Positions 13,611 to 25,709 of a stretch of DNA of 64,000 bases are shown piece after piece. This DNA comes from Motacilla alba alba (Eukaryota; Chordata; Aves; Passeriformes; Motacillidae): NCBI RefSeq assembly GCF_015832195.1, contig NC_052045.1, positions 3,038,001-3,102,000 on the forward strand, written 5' to 3'. The notes beneath the pieces were generated by a model. The model had not been told where the DNA came from. It ran no database searches and was given only the letters and a program-made list of their open reading frames with translations. Numbering within the stretch: the stretch's first letter is position 1; every line of letters begins with the position of its first letter. The translations under genes were made by a program, and so were the position numbers.

Positions 13611-13942
13611 TTTCTTCTCTTTTCTCTTCTCTTCTCTTCTCTTCTCTTCTCTTCTCTTCTCTTCCTTCTCTTCTCTTCTCTTCTCTCTTCCTCTTCTCTT
13701 CTCTTCTCTTCTCTTCTCTTCTCTTCTCTTCTCTTCTCTTCTCTTCTCCTTCTCTCTCTTCTCTTCTCTTCTCTTCTCTTCTCTTCTCTTCTCTTCTCTT
13801 CTCTTCTCTTCTCTTCTCTTCTCTTCTCTTCTCTTCTCTTCTCTTCTCTTCTCTTCTCTTCTCTCCTCTCCTCTCCTCTCCTCTCCTCTCCTCTCCTCTC
13901 CTCTCCTCTCCTCTCCTCTCCTCTCCTCTCCTCTCCTCTCCT
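13611..13942. repeat. Pure-pyrimidine pentanucleotide satellite, TTCTC then TCTCC
   Basis: About 330 bases carry only C and T on the plus strand. The first part is TTCTC repeats, broken by irregular units around 13662-13671, 13684-13694 and 13746-13760. From about 13761 to 13860 there are roughly 20 perfect TTCTC units, and from about 13861 to 13942 roughly 16 perfect TCTCC units. The two halves differ by one T-to-C change per unit. The complementary strand is all purine (GAGAA/GGAGA). The long open frames here on both strands, including the 172-codon one, are artefacts because no unit contains a stop codon. Confidence 0.97.
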
Positions 13943-14612
13943 CATTATTAAAACTCACAACAAGCATTCTCATGCACGTCTGAAAACAAGTCAAAATTAA
14001 TCTTAGCCTAGATGACTTTTGGTCTAAGGTATCAAACCTTTCCATTTTAGATTAAAATCTTTAGTTCTTTAGATGAAACAACTTTATTTCTTTGGGTGAA
14101 AGTAGACGGACAAGAAAGAGCCAACAGCCATGACAGGAATATTCAGGTTTTTGTGTGTAGGAGAAGCTTCTTATCAGTTCCTTGATTCCATTTGGCTGCA
14201 GGTTTAGCAGAGCAGTATTGTTGAAATGTTCTGTTTATCTCTGCTTCTAGATCAGCAGATAAGAATGATTAATATAAAACAGATTGTATTTCTGTGGTAG
14301 GGAATGAAACCACCAGGTCTGACTTTGGGACTATGACCTGAGCTTTGCCTTTGAATTTTTTGCTATGAACTCCAACCTAGAAAAAGGAAACATCCAGCTT
14401 TTTAAGGTATTCTTTCCTAAGCACTTTGCCAAAAGAAAAAAAAAAATCATGAAACTGAAAATGTAAATTTTGAAGAAATAGAACATCTGGTGCCAATATT
14501 GAATTGTATGCACTAAATAACAATGTTCAAAACAGATTTTGATTCAAGTTTTACTGTATAGAGCTGAAAACAAAGATATTTATTGTGTGCCAACTACCTT
14601 CAAAGAGATTTT

Positions 14613-14648
14613 CTGTGTGTGTGTGTGTGGTATGTGTGTTTGTGTATG
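14613..14648. repeat. Short TG dinucleotide repeat
   Basis: About eight clean TG units are followed by a degenerate TG-rich tail. Alternating purine-pyrimidine runs of this type are ordinary microsatellites. Confidence 0.8.
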
Positions 14649-16808
14649 GCAGGAAAGGAGAAGGAAAAACAGAACCTGGATTTTGAGTTCAGGAGGAGTT
14701 TATACTTTCCTTCCCTCGATTTTCTTTAATACTGTAATGACAAAGTGCCATCTGTGCACGTCTGACAGCAACAGGGCCAAAAATCAATGGAAATCTCGTG
14801 CGTTTGCAAATCTTTCTTCGTGGCGCCATGTAAATATCAGTGTTTGCTGAAATGAGGAACAGGATTTGACTTGTTACAATATTTTTGTGCATGTCCAAAA
14901 TGACTGCTGCTAAGGTGTTGCTGAGTTAATTCTTATAAGTACCTTGCTGAAAATTGGAATGTACTGGTTCTATAAAATATTCTACATTTCAGTCTCACCC
15001 TGCCGGTTGCTCTGGAATTCCATGACCTGTTCAGGTGGGTGGCAGATTTTAAAGAGAGCAAAACTTTACATTGCCACTAACAAATGGTTTGGAAAATGAC
15101 AGTGGCACATTTTGGATGGAATCCTTGTGCTAGCACTTATTAAATTCTCATTAATATTGCAGCTCAAACTTCTGCACCTAATAAGAAACAGTAGCTTGGA
15201 AAGGACAAAAATCCTTGATGTAAAATTCAAAGAATGCACATTAAAAGGTCTGTGTTGACAAAAATCTGATTTTTTTTAAAATCAATATATCCAAGGTTTT
15301 GTTAGTTAGTTTGTTTTAAATTTTTTAATACAGCCATGTTTAGACTTAAACTGTTTTTATAACTTTGACTTAATCCCCCTTCCAGGGGATTTCAAAGGTG
15401 TTGCTACAAAAGGTGTTTATCAGTTGTGGCTTCTCTCTTTAGCCTCAATTTTGACAGTTTGGGACATCCCCAAGATTCCTCTTGTCTTCAGGGTAGGGAC
15501 CAGCTCTTTCTTGCTGCCAATTGCATCTTTATTTCTAATAAGATCAGTGAGAATTTTCCACTCCAATTTGTTTCTCTTTCGTAATTTTGGGCATTTAATT
15601 CTACAGTGTTTAGAGCAAATTCCAGTATTCTAGCAAAGACCTGAGACACAAAAACTTAAATTCTGAGCCAGTGGCCAAATTGCCACTTTTTTTTATGTGA
15701 GAAAAGTAGAAATTCTGGTTTCTCTGAAGGGAAAGGATATTTTTGCTGTAGGACTAATCAGGCTGTGCCCAGTGCTTTGCATAACCACGGCAGTTGGTCT
15801 GAATTTTGTTCTGTTTGTATTTCCTTAAAACATTCCCTGATTCCCCTGATGTCAATACATTTAATGAGTTGTAAATCAGTGCCAAATTTAGCTTCCACCT
15901 GAAGCACTAAACCAACAAAAGCCAAGCAATTCTGAATTCACTAAATCTTAATGTTGTTTTAAAATAGTTTTTAATGGGGTTAATTTCTTTAGGTTTTTCT
16001 TTCTCTCGGGGTACTATAACTTGATTAATATAGTTTCCTTTCATTTTGACATTGTAACACGGTCTCATTAGGCCTGCAATGAAATTGAATTGCCGTCATA
16101 ATATCACATCATAAAGGCATATTAACAAAATCTCTACAGACTTCTGGAGGAATCATTTTTTCCATCATAACCTTAATGTCATTGAGGAAGGCACTTCCTG
16201 AGTGTGGGAAGAAAGCAGAGGAAGAAACAAACTGGTTCTGGGACTCATTTATAAGACCCAGATTTGTCTTGTGTTTCTTCCCAGGCATGGCAAGCTAACT
16301 CATTTAAATTTTACAAATAAATACTGTGTAGTGTCAGTTACAAATCCAATAAATTCTATTGCTTATTGTTTGGGGGATTTGTTCCCAACCCTTAAAAGCC
16401 TGATAAGTCATTTATGCTTTGTTGTGTTGCAGAATCATAACTCCCACTCTTCTTAGGCAAGCAAAATCAGGGTTATCCATTTATAAAATGACAAGATATC
16501 GCTGACATCTCTTGGTGGCACACAGCACTTGACAAACTTCTATTTTTGATCCTTCCTTGTCTTACCCCTAAGAGGGATTTTAATCTCCTTCACTATTTTA
16601 CTGGGTTTAGGTCTGACTAGTTGGCTGCATTCTGTAAAGATGAACTGAAACTGGACTTTCCAATGCAACTACAGGGCAGAATTTAAAATTCAGGGAATAT
16701 TTTCTGAAGGTTTTTTGAGACCTGATTTTCTGCACTGTGTTACCGTGCTTTCATTACCCTTAATTGTTTTAGCAGTGTCTGGGTGGGTTAATCAAGGAAT
16801 AAACCCAA

Positions 16809-16819
16809 CCAGTAGGTGG
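16809..16819 (+). promoter_or_regulatory. CTCF-core-like motif (weak)
   Basis: CCAGTAGGTGG fits the central part of the CTCF consensus (CCASYAGRKGG), but the following GGTAAA departs from the usual GGCRSY ending. A second partial match (TTGGTGGCAC) sits about 300 bp upstream in the same orientation. This is a motif match only. Confidence 0.2.
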
Positions 16820-17205
16820 TAAATAAAGTTAGACACATATATTTAATCTTATTAATAAGAGTAACGTATTTTAATGGAAATGAAAGTATCTGCTTCTGCA
16901 GAGAAGAGATAAATTATAAAAAAATTAATTGGTTAATTAATTTTATGAAACTGTGATGTTTCTTTGGCCATATTCTGTCTTTTTCCAACTGCTCTGTTAA
17001 ATGAGAGCTTTAAAGAAGGCCAGCTGTAATATCAAAATCTGGGATCTAGATGCAGTCTTTTTCAATCATCCCAGAGATAGGAAAGAAGATATGCTAGGAA
17101 AGGTTCAGATTGTGATCAAAATAAAATAGGGATTTCACTGAATGATGGAAGCCATGACTCCCCTCACTCATCCTAAAATTTTCCTTCACACAGAAAGGAA
17201 AGTAG

Positions 17206-17231
17206 AAAAAAAAAAAAAAGAAAAAAAAAAG
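17206..17231. repeat. A-rich simple tract
   Basis: Two A-runs are separated by a single G. There is no retroposon body upstream that I recognise. Confidence 0.85.
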
Positions 17232-20200
17232 ATTACTATGAGCAGTAAATGCTTTTCACCATTAGTGGAAGTGCAGTCTCCAAAACAGAGTGAGGGAGCA
17301 AGGATCATTTATGAACACCATCAATCTCCACTTTGCAGTGGGCACAAAGAAAGAAAATTCCAGCAAACAGGAGTAATCCAGCTGAGGCTGGCAGCAGCAG
17401 TGATGCTGGGGCGTTGGAGCTGTTCCCTGCTCCTGCAGCCAGGGCTCTCCTGCTCTAGTGCTGCGCTTGCACTGCCCTTATCAACACTTTCTAACCGTGC
17501 TCCTTGAGCAGGCTTGCTGCTCTGCTGGTATGAAGTTTTGCATGGCTCGGTTGCAGTTCTCACTGCAGAATGCAGATGCTCTGGAAGAGTGCAGGCTCCC
17601 AACCCCAGCTCTGCAAAGGGAAATATCTGAAGACATTTGCATGATTAACTCCCTGACTATCCTGGGCTGATTAGAGCTGCCAAAGTCACATGGTTAAAGC
17701 ATTCAGCCAATTTAATCAGACTGAAAAGGCTTAATTTATTTCCAAGTGTTTAGTGTGATTATTGGTTTAAATCATAAACAAGAGCTAACAACAACAAAAA
17801 AAAAGAGATGTGGGTGGTGCATCACTTATTACTTTATGTAATGTAGGCTTGCTGATATTTCATGGCATTTTCTGATGCAGAATGAGAAGCATATGAAGAT
17901 TTTTAATTTTTTTTTCACATTGGCAACTGTGTATTATGTCAAAATAAAATATGTAGCAAAAGCAACACCTCCCTCCATAAATCAGCCCCCACTCCCCTTC
18001 CAGCCTGGATGATCACAGCCTGGAATTTCACAGCTCCTGAATCATTGAAGTACACGTTCAGCATGGAGCTGCAGAGTGCTGGGGAATGATGTGACAAGCA
18101 ATTCTCTTTCTCTCTATTATTCTTCGCGAGGGAAAAAAAAAGATAAAAATTAGGTGAAATTCAGTACTGTTTATAAGAAACATTGAAAATGTCTAATTAT
18201 AATTGATATGATTTTTGTGCCACTGGGACCATGCAAACTCTTGTTTCTAAGCATGGAAGCAACTATGGTGAGACAACCAAGTGTGAAAATAACCTTCAAG
18301 AATAGCTCATTTAGAATATTTCAGGAAAAAACTTACAGAGAACCTGTAGCACCAAAATGATCCTTACCTACATGTACAGCACTCCTGTGTGTGCAAGCAC
18401 GTGGAATGTTTTGGACACCATGAAGTACTGGTGTAATTTTAGAAGGTTCTCCCTTTTGTTCTCGTTTCCTGTTTCAGTTGTTTCTTTCAACTCATTTGGA
18501 AAATGAACAGATCATTTTGGGGTTAGTTCCCAAGCCTGGAATTGTGCTATTAGGCCCCCGATAGGATAAAAGAGTAAATGAGCTTCAGAATTTGCAGAAG
18601 TCATTTGGAAAAAAATAAAGCACAGCTCAGAGAGGTGAGTTAAAAGGACTCCATGTGGATAATGCCATAGGTAAAACTGCCTTTGACTTGGGGAATTTTT
18701 AGTGAATTTAATTTATTGGCAGTTAGTACCAGCTTTAGGGCAGTAATCTCAATATTAGGGGAGGAAAATACGTAAACATTTAAATAAGCAGTTTATGTTT
18801 CACCTGTAATCCTAAATTCCACCAATGCCAGTTGTGCTTTACCCTGCTGGAGAGGCAAGGCAAGGGTGGTGGGAGGCTCAGCCTTGTGCCAGGCAGAGCT
18901 TTAATTGTTCCATCTAAACCAGGAGGAGGGGAGAGTGATGGAGCTCCAAGTGCCTCCAAATTGCTTCGAACAGAAAGGGAATGATTTGTTTTCCATTGCT
19001 CCTGGGGACATGATAAAGAATACTGAAATTAAAACAGCAGCGAGGCAGATTTAGACCAGGCATCAGGAAAGAATTCCAGTTGTAAAAGCCGTGGCATAGA
19101 ATTTATTGCTGGGGGAAACAGTGGAGTCTCTGTCACTGCACTACTTAGGAGCAGACTAAAAAAGTGTTTTCAGGGGTAATTTTAGCAGAGTAGGTCCTGC
19201 ATTGGCTTCTGAAGAGAAATTAATTCAGTTCTACGTGTCCACCTTTCTGTTGTGTGATGAAAGCTGATTGTAGCCAGGAAATAGGTGTGAATTTGCTTTG
19301 GCATCAGTTACTTCAGGACCACAGTCAAGAGAAATCTCTCCTGTCCACTACAAGGACACAGAGAGAAGAGAGGCAGGTTAATCTTGTTTGATTTCCACCT
19401 GTTGTTCTCCAGTGCAGAAATGCTTTTCCTTCCAGAAAGAGATTTTTCTTTTGCTACCTCATTGCTGGCTGGGGCTACAAATGACAGCACTTTATGTGTG
19501 TGCTTTTCCCTTTGGTTTAATCACAAGTGAGATACATTCAGTGAAGACTTTGAACTACAACTAAATGTCCTGCTAAACTAAGGGGAACAACCTCTCACAC
19601 TTAACGTGTGAGTTCACCAGAATAAATGGCTAATTCATTAAAAATGGAACTTTGTGATCACTACTGGAATCATTTACTTTACAAAGGAAAATGTTGTGAG
19701 GTGGATGATTTTTATTTTTATTATAATGCCAGCTGAAGGTAGCAATGTGCATTCTTTAACATTTGCCAGTACAGCCTGTAAAAAGAATTCCCCTCTAAAA
19801 AGAGCAGCCCATACTGACCCTCCAACTTGTCACTACTTCGTTCCACTACCTCTTAGGGCAATCTTTTGACAATTTTATTACAACCAACACTTCATTCTGA
19901 CAGTATTTTAAGACAGGAGTTGCATGAAATGTTTGTTAATTTAGGATGAATTACTCTAAAGGAGAAATCATGACAGAGGGAGTAATTTTTACTTTAGAAG
20001 GGTTTGTTGTTTTTTTTTCAGTTGTGTGCTTGGGTGATGCTCTGGGTCTTTCACTCAATGAGTTCACAGTTCTTGGTGTCTTTCACTCCTGTGACACTGT
20101 CACTGTCTCAAAGGTGCTGCTGTCTGGATCAATTTGTCTGAACTCAACTTGATTTTTACCCTGTTTACTCAATCACCACTTATTTGATATTTCAACCCAG

Positions 20201-22669
20201 AAAACACTTGGGGCTGAAAGTAAAATGTTTTCAGGCAGTAGAGTTAATAGAACTGAGGGTATTTTTGAGGACAGAACACTAAATTCACTGCTTCAAAATG
20301 TTCTCTGTCAATAGTGTTTGGGCTTACCTGTGATTTCTGGGTTTTGCTGATGACATAAACAGATACAATTATTTATACAATTTTCTCTGCTATTTGTAGA
20401 GGTTTTGTGGACATTTGGGCATTTTCAAAAAATAAAGCTATCTCCTTAATATTTACCTGAACTGAGCTGTGTTCCATGCCAGGGATATCAGTGGTCTGGG
20501 CTTGCTGTTTAGAAATGTGCATCACTCATTAAGAAATGGACTGGATCGAATAGATTGGGTTATAACAGGACAGGATATAAAGAAGTCCACCAGGAAAGAC
20601 TTGTGGAGCATCCCAAATGACACATTGCACTATATAAATTTTCCAAAAATTATTTCTGGAGTGTTTTTACTAAACAACTCGCCTGATCCATAAATGTTTT
20701 CCTTTCAGGACACCTGATGATTAAAAAGATGATATAATTTATTTTCAGTACTGTGCATGAAAACATTTTTTGTCCGCTGGAGATTTCTATTACTACATCT
20801 ATATGCAAATAAATAAAACAACCACATTTTTTTAGCTGCACAAGCCTGCCAGTTTCAAACAAGAAAATCCTCATCCCCAACTCAACATGATTATATTAAG
20901 TACAGGATTATGTATATAATGCATGCACAGAATTGTTCTCGTTTTACTTTCATGCTCTCTGTGCCAAATTCAATTTGGATTTATTAACTCCAGTCTGATT
21001 TGATAGTAGTCTATGGATCAGGAGAATATTTTTTGGTGAAATTTTAACAGTCACATCACATTACGTAACAAATGTCTTGTGTCATGTACCATTATTTCAA
21101 TTTCGGGATGTTTGACATGATGCAGTGTGATCTGAGGTACAGCAAGTGATGTAGAATAATGCTTCACTCGGTGTGCCACAAACATGGCTTGTGTTCCTGC
21201 ATGTTCTGCAGCTTTGTGTCCACATTACTGCTCTGGAGGGGTGAGGAATCTGTGAGTAGAAGGGCAGATATGGCAAATATGGCAAAAATATCACAGTGGA
21301 AGTGCTGTGCAGGAGTCAGTGCAGTGAGGGCTTCATTTGGATCAAATCTGCAATATTCTCATTTCTACTGCGTGGCAGCTGCTTTCCAGCTAAGGTGAAT
21401 GTGTTTGTTGCAAGGACAGCACCAAACTTCGGAGGTCTGCTGTCTCCCACAGATTGCTCAGCCCTGTCCTGAAATTCAGAACAGGATCTATCACACTTCA
21501 CATTTATATGTAAATGTTTCTTGCTCGGTGAAAACCAGAATTTCACATCCCCAGCTCTGACTGCCAGGGAGTGTCAGGTCAGTGCACATCAGCAGATGCC
21601 TTACACTGTGCTTGGCTCTGTCAGGATCCTGGAAACAATCAAGGCCTGAGTTTAACATCTCACTTTGCTGCGTTCCACTCGTTTCTCAAAGTGTACTTAA
21701 GCAAATGATTTTACAAACATTATCTTTCCCCAGTTGCCTTTGTCAACCATGTAACATCCCAGATTCTTAATGTCCCTTCCAGAGACTCTAATTCTTTTGG
21801 ACTGCCTGTTTACTGACAGCTGTTCTCCCCTTACCTACTTGTTTTCAAAGGAAAAATTAAAATGTTAAACAATATCTATTTGCAAAATCTTTGCTCAATA
21901 GCTGGGTTCACTGGTGACAGCCAGGAAGTTGTCATTCTTTCTTCTTGTGTTATAATGCAGATCTGGTGAGAGTAACCAGGGGAACGAGGAATTTTCTGTA
22001 CTTGTAAGCTACACAAATGCATGCTGGAGGCATTGCAGGCTCCCTGTTATCTGTGTATCACTGCAGCTCTGTGCAAACAGAATATAAAAATAACCCGTGT
22101 AAAAAGGAAAAGGAAGGCAGGGTGCACATTATGTAAATTGGCTAAAAAAGCCCTCAAAATGATTTGCATGAGCTAATGTGGAAACTGAGAGTGTAACAGG
22201 CACGGAGACCTCATCCTGGGCTTTTGGGGATTGTTCCTGCTTGGCACTGTGTGCATCAAATGGATGGGAAAAGGCTTGCAGGGGTCAGGAATTTCCTGCT
22301 GTGGGCAAGGTGCAGCTCACAGTGGTGTGGGCCAGGCATGAAGTTGGTGTTGAAAACTGAAGAAAACTCGAGATTTATATAAGATACTTTGAAAATAGGC
22401 AAAGTCATGCTGGACAGTGCTGAGTTTAATGAAGAGGTTCTGGTGAAATGCAGAGGAAGAGAGGGTGAAGTCAGTGCTTTTTTGGTTCTCGTTTGTCAAT
22501 CCATACTTAGTCCAGTGGAGTAGAAGGGTTTTCCTGTTTTACTAAAAATATGACCATTAGGCAAGGCTTGCTTTCCATATTCCTATTTCAGTGACAGGGT
22601 ACACAATGGCCAAAAACTCTGCAGAAGGTTTGGGCAGGGTTCTCTGGGGTTTTAATACTGTTTCTCTCT

Positions 22670-22690
22670 TCTTTTTTTTTTTTTTTTTTC
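22670..22690. repeat. T-rich simple tract
   Basis: A run of about 19 T residues follows a short TTCTC-like sequence. Confidence 0.8.
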
Positions 22691-24231
22691 TCCCTTCAAG
22701 TAAACCTGACACAGATTACTTTGTGGAATTCACTAGAACTGATGTTTTCCATTCTCCTTTTGAACTCTGTTAACATTTAACCAAACTCATCTTGACAGTT
22801 TACCAGATCTCTCTGGGTTCACTGAAAGCAACATGACTCTCAGTCACTCGACAGGGATTGGTTTTATTTGCAAGTGTGAAATGGCTGTTGCCAGCTATAA
22901 GTACATAATATATCCACAAAAACAAGTTTTATTTTCGGGCCAATGACAAGGATACGTTGCACTGCACTCAGCACATACTTAGCAAGCTGAAAATAAAACA
23001 GAAGGCTATCAATCTCTAGCCTTGGCTAAGGGCTTTAAGGATCACTCTCTTCAGGGTACTAACTCATTGATTGAGCACACAGACCATTTACCATCTACCC
23101 TTGACAGTTCATCAATAATTCTTTGCTCTATTCTCCAGCATTATCGATATTTAACATTCCAAATAAAATGCATCTAATTTTGTCTTTGCTGTATTACTTC
23201 CATAATTAAAAGAGAATTAGCAATCTGTCCAAAATTACTTTGTAGACTGGGATGTTTAAGCAACTCAAGCTGTGGACATTAGGAGTCAGCTTTCAAAGAG
23301 CTTGGAAGCAGCAATAATACCTCAATATCACAGCCCAGTTTGGAGGTGAGTGTGAGGAGGGAATTCCTTGCTCTGCTCCACAGTTTGTGCAGACACCTCT
23401 GAGGAGCTGGCTCAGTCTGTCTGGGTGTGATTGAGTGCTTGTGCACACTTAGAGGAGCTTGGTGTCATCTCTGTTGCCTCCAAAATAATTTACACTTTTC
23501 ATCTCAAGGGAAATTTTCCTTAGGAAATTCCTTCATAATAGGAAAAGAGTTGTAAACTTTACTAACACTTAGATTTCATTTAGTACAGATGAGACCACAG
23601 CAAATTGCTCTCTACATCCTTCCTCCCAATTTCTAAGGTCATGAACTGTTTCCATCTCGGTTGATTTGGTTGGTTTTTTTCAACAGCATCAGGTTGTTGA
23701 AGCAATTGACTTTTAAAATTCTAAAGTGTGTATTCTCCCCAGGAGAATGAGAATATTAGTGTGTCATCACATCAAGTCCAGAGTCTGTGACAGTGTCTAG
23801 AACTTGTCATCAGTTCTTATTTCTGAGAAATCCTTTCCAGCATCTATCTAAAGCATGAACTGTGAAGTTGAAATGGAAGCACACAATTCCTAAACCTCCA
23901 TTCATGCATCCATTAACAGTGTATGCAGTATTCCAAATGCAATTTAACAGCATCTGTCTCATGGACTGATACATGACTGACAAAATGTCAACATCAATAC
24001 ACTGGGGTCAGACATTCTTTAACAGATGTTCAGTAAATTTCAAATTCTCTAAAATATAATCATTGTTTAGTCTGATATTCAGATAATTCTAATAAATCTC
24101 ATACTAATCGTCACTCATTTGAATCTTCATTCTAATTTTGCATTCTGAAATTGTCAAGTTCTCAGTGGTGCTTTATAAATAAAAATTCCAATGCAAAGAA
24201 ATAATGAAGATTCTTGTGAAATTTGTCAAGT

Positions 24232-24304
24232 CAGAATCAGAATCACAGAATATTCTGGGTTGGAAGGGACCCACCTGGGTCCTCAGCATCCAACTCCCAG
24301 CTCA
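24232..24304 (-). mobile_element. CR1-type LINE, extreme 3' end fragment
   Basis: Read on the minus strand, the stretch ends with the hallmark CR1 terminus: a 'GGGTCCCTTCCAACCCAGA' block followed by ATTCTGTGATTCTG-type short repeats. CR1 elements are non-LTR retrotransposons that usually survive only as 3' ends of about 100-400 bp because reverse transcription starts at the 3' end and stops early. Only about 70 bp are recognisable here, with no ORF2 reverse-transcriptase sequence, so it is an immobile fossil. Confidence 0.85.
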
Positions 24305-24750
24305 AGATTCATCTTCCAGCCTTGGGCTCTTTTCTTTGCAAATCCAGGAAGTGAGTGGGCTTGTTGCATGAATTGATCTTCTACTCTGAAAGATTAGCAG
24401 CTGATTGGTTTCCAGTTTCACTAGAAACAACCCCTGACAGATTTTGATTGCATTGAGACACTGTCAACTGGAAAGGGTTTTCTTCTTATCCAGGTCAATC
24501 CATTTCGTTCAATAAAGGAATAATGCTGTGTTTTGCAGGTACCAGAATAATGTCACAGGGGGAGTCACTCTGTTGAGAGCCCAGGATTGAGCCCTGGCAG
24601 GCAAATAGACACAGAAGTATGAATTGTCCCATGATTTGTTCTTGGTGGTGGTGTAATAACTGCCAGGACTGGCAGCACTGATTGTGAGAGTGCAGAGGGC
24701 TCAGTGTGGCACAGCCATGTGGTGTCAGCTCTGCAGGGCTGCATTCACCA
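24305..24750. other. Short non-coding spacer between two CR1 fragments
   Basis: I see no gene or repeat in this 446-bp interval. The composition becomes more G+C-rich towards the second CR1. Confidence 0.6.
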
Positions 24751-24957
24751 AATGACAGAAATCACAGAAATGACAGAAATCACAGAGTAGCTGGGGTTTG
24801 GAGGGACCTGAAAGCTCCCCCAGTGCCACCCCCTGCCATGGCAGGGACACCTCCCAGTGTCCCAGGGTGCTCCAAGCCCTGTCCAGCCTGGCCTTGGGCA
24901 CTGCCAGGGACCCAGGGGCAGCCACGGCTGCTCTGGGCACCTGTGCCAGGGCCTCAC
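24751..24957 (-). mobile_element. CR1-type LINE, 3' end fragment of about 200 bp
   Basis: On the minus strand the order matches the CR1 3' region: a GGCACAGGTGCCCAGAG block, a GGCCAGGCTGGACAGGG block, a GTCCCTGCCATGGCAGGG block, TCAGGTCCCTCCAAACCC, and then a terminal array of TTTCTGTSA-type short units. The insertion is truncated inside the 3' untranslated region and lacks coding sequence. It is more G+C-rich than its surroundings, and the open frames crossing it (proline/alanine/tryptophan-rich) derive from it. It lies about 450 bp from another CR1 end in the same orientation. The tail units look like 9-mers rather than the usual octamers. Confidence 0.93.
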
Positions 24958-25652
24958 AATATTTCATGGTACAAAATCAGGGCTGAAAAAAATTAATCTC
25001 TCAGAGGTGCCCAGCATTGTTATGATCTGCCTTGACTTGGCTGAGGAAGGGCACAAACAGTCCCAGCTGAGAGAGTTCAGAGGATACAGGAGAATTTTCG
25101 CTAAAAAGGTGCAAAATGGCTGTGCAGAACTTGAGCAATGAGTGGACTATTACCTGCCATTATTAGTATCACGTTAGTATCATATTTTTATACAACACGC
25201 AAGCCTGTTTCATGTGAATGTTGTGAGGTTCCATTTCATTTAACTGGATACTCCCAGAGTGCTGTCTTAGAGCATCTCAGGCAGGAGGGGTTATGCTATC
25301 ATGAGCTTCAATTATAAACCTTAATCATGATCCTTCTGGGTCAGTCTCTGACACTTTTGTAAATGCTTCCTTTTTCTGCATAAACCAGAAGTTTTCATTA
25401 TGTCTTTCTCTTTTTCTAACACTGTTTTAATTAAAAGTTCAAGTGGAATTGAGCTAGTAGCTAGCCAGAGCAGGAACTCAACATGAGCATGGTCTGATTT
25501 TTTTTCTCAGTTTTCTCCTGATATCAGAGCTGGTAACATCCTCCAAGTCTTTATCATCTTTTCACTTCAATGGAAAAATCCAAGCCACTGTCAAAATACA
25601 CATGAAGCCATTCTAAAGAATTAATTATTAATAAAAGCAGTGATAAAGCTTG

Positions 25653-25709
25653 GTCCTGCTACCAGCTATGACAGAAACTCTGTTGACTTCTGTGGGGTCA
25701 GGGCTTGCC
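25653..25709. repeat. Possible ancient dispersed repeat (GTTGACTTC…GGGTCAGG type)
   Basis: The block GTTGACTTCTGTGGGGTCAG, preceded by a GTCCTGCT string that is roughly its inverted partner, resembles a hairpin-like 'TTGACTTCAATGGGA(N)CAGG' sequence that I recall as recurring in bird, crocodile and turtle DNA. The assignment is from memory of the pattern, and the copy is degenerate. Confidence 0.35.

Larger units (their letters stand above)
13943..24231. other. Non-coding single-copy DNA, no gene seen
   Basis: Ten kilobases without a supported gene. Open frames are at most about 120 codons and unconvincing; the one at 17142-17507 begins with a poly-lysine run encoded by an A-run. Local structures are a TG repeat near 14.6 kb, an A-rich run at 17206-17231, a T-run near 22670-22690 and CTCF-core-like strings near 16.5 and 16.8 kb. 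Confidence 0.75.

Noticed and set aside
13527..14045. The longest open frame (172 codons, minus strand), rich in Arg/Glu
   Set aside because: It is produced by the GAGAA/GGAGA pentanucleotide array, which contains no stop codon in these frames; the flanks show no protein signal.
24706..25141. Proline/alanine-rich open frames on both strands
   Set aside because: They lie in the CR1 3' untranslated fragment, which does not code for protein.
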